This document shows, one piece after another, positions 5,883 through 6,118 of a stretch of DNA of 6,118 nucleotides; positions within the stretch are counted from its first letter, which is position 1, and each line of letters opens with the position of its first letter. Origin of the DNA: Methanobacterium sp. (GTDB lineage Archaea; Methanobacteriota; Methanobacteria; Methanobacteriales; Methanobacteriaceae); NCBI GenBank assembly GCA_003164415.1, contig PLTK01000058.1:7361-13478 (forward strand). Reading direction: 5' to 3'. The notes beneath the pieces were generated by a model. That model saw nothing but the letters and a program-made list of their open reading frames with translations, was not told where the DNA came from and made no database searches. The position numbers and the translations under genes were made by a program.

Positions 5883-5908
5883 TAACCGACGTTAAATGAA
5901 GTCAGTTA
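5883..5908 (-). promoter_or_regulatory. Hairpin in the aldo/keto reductase leader, or further operator
   Basis: TAACCGAC (5883-5890) and GTCAGTTA (5901-5908) can form an 8-bp stem, with one G-U pair in the minus-strand RNA, around a 10-nt loop, about 20 nt before the start codon. It may be an mRNA structure or another protein site; it may also be chance. Confidence 0.25.
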
Positions 5909-5950
5909 ATATTAAATATTTAGAATACTTTTAATTTAAAAAGTTGTGAT

Positions 5951-5988
5951 TGAATGACTAATCACCCATATGAATGAGTAGTCATTCG
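5951..5988. promoter_or_regulatory. Tandem TetR-type operators in the aldo/keto reductase promoter
   Basis: Two 18-bp sites, TGAATGACTAATCACCCA (5951-5968) and TGAATGAGTAGTCATTCG (5971-5988), start 20 bp apart. Each differs at about two positions from the palindrome TGAATGAMTANTCATTCA that I recall for the TetR-family regulator FadR of Bacillus subtilis. The right site is a near-perfect palindrome itself (GAATGA-N4-TCATTC). They lie just downstream of the minus-strand TATA box at 5989-6000, where they would cover the transcription start, a typical repressor layout. The adjacent TetR protein is the likely binder by context. Confidence 0.65.
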
Positions 5989-6000
5989 TTATATATAAAG
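5989..6000 (-). promoter_or_regulatory. Strong TATA box, likely promoter of the aldo/keto reductase
   Basis: CTTTATATATAA on the minus strand is a near-ideal archaeal TATA element. Initiation about 25 nt downstream (near 5965) would fall inside the operators and give a leader of about 100 nt. The core is symmetric enough to work on the plus strand too, but no plus-strand gene follows within the window. A second weaker TATA-like stretch is at 5876-5886. Confidence 0.45.
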
Positions 6001-6118
6001 TTTATTTATATTAACATGTTACGTTATTAAAAAAAAATCATTTACGTTATTCACCCTACAATCCGAATTTCCATTATTTGTAGCCATATTCCTATATAAT
6101 GGGATATAATGGGATATA
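6001..6118. repeat. Gene-poor right edge with short direct and tandem repeats
   Basis: No gene with family resemblance is seen. TTACGTTATT occurs twice (6019-6028 and 6042-6051) around an A9 run, which is a T9 possible terminator for minus-strand transcripts. ATATAATGGG is repeated head to tail at 6094-6103 and 6104-6113 and continues as ATATA to the window end, so the true length of this tandem repeat is unknown. A short minus-strand frame (6019-6087, 22 codons, beginning MATNNGNSDC) is present but not recognised. Confidence 0.45.

Overview
This AT-rich window looks archaeal, most likely a methanogen of the Methanobacterium type. Ribosome binding sites are of the GGTGA kind, oligo-T stretches end the genes, TATA-like boxes replace bacterial -35/-10 elements, and the protein families (DrrA-type ATPase, AbrB-type regulator, aldo/keto reductase with two 4Fe-4S motifs) are common in methanogens. 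The genus is an inference from family resemblance; no rRNA or tRNA marker is present.

Layout. Bases 81-730 hold two broken genes facing each other: the N-terminal third of a flavodoxin-like NAD(P)H-dependent FMN reductase (+) and the N-terminal part of a TIM-barrel, glycosidase-like conserved protein (-). Both lose their 3' ends at the same point near base 255, as one deletion would produce. The second remnant also carries two indels that cancel each other and keep its frame open. Bases 910-1152 encode a small AbrB/SpoVT-type regulator. Bases 1552-3748 are a two-gene operon for an ABC-2 exporter (ATPase then permease, 4 nt apart). Facing it are a TetR-family regulator (3831-4403, -) and, further right, an iron-sulfur aldo/keto reductase (4625-5863, -).

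The most notable signal is regulatory. About 50 nt before the AbrB-like gene, and again about 50 nt before the ABC operon, lies an array of four imperfect palindromic 16-bp units (TTCAT-N6-ATGAA type) repeated every 17 bp. The two arrays align over about 72 bp at roughly 83% identity, and their last unit is identical. The simplest reading is that the AbrB-like protein, or another factor, binds both arrays, so that it controls its own gene and the exporter as one regulon. A single similar unit sits 45 nt before the truncated FMN reductase.

A second regulatory site lies upstream of the aldo/keto reductase: two 18-bp TetR-type operators of the TGAATGA/TCATTCA form, 20 bp apart, directly downstream of a strong minus-strand TATA box. 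The adjacent TetR gene is the obvious candidate repressor. The right edge (6000-6118) has no convincing gene and ends in a 10-bp tandem repeat that continues out of the window.
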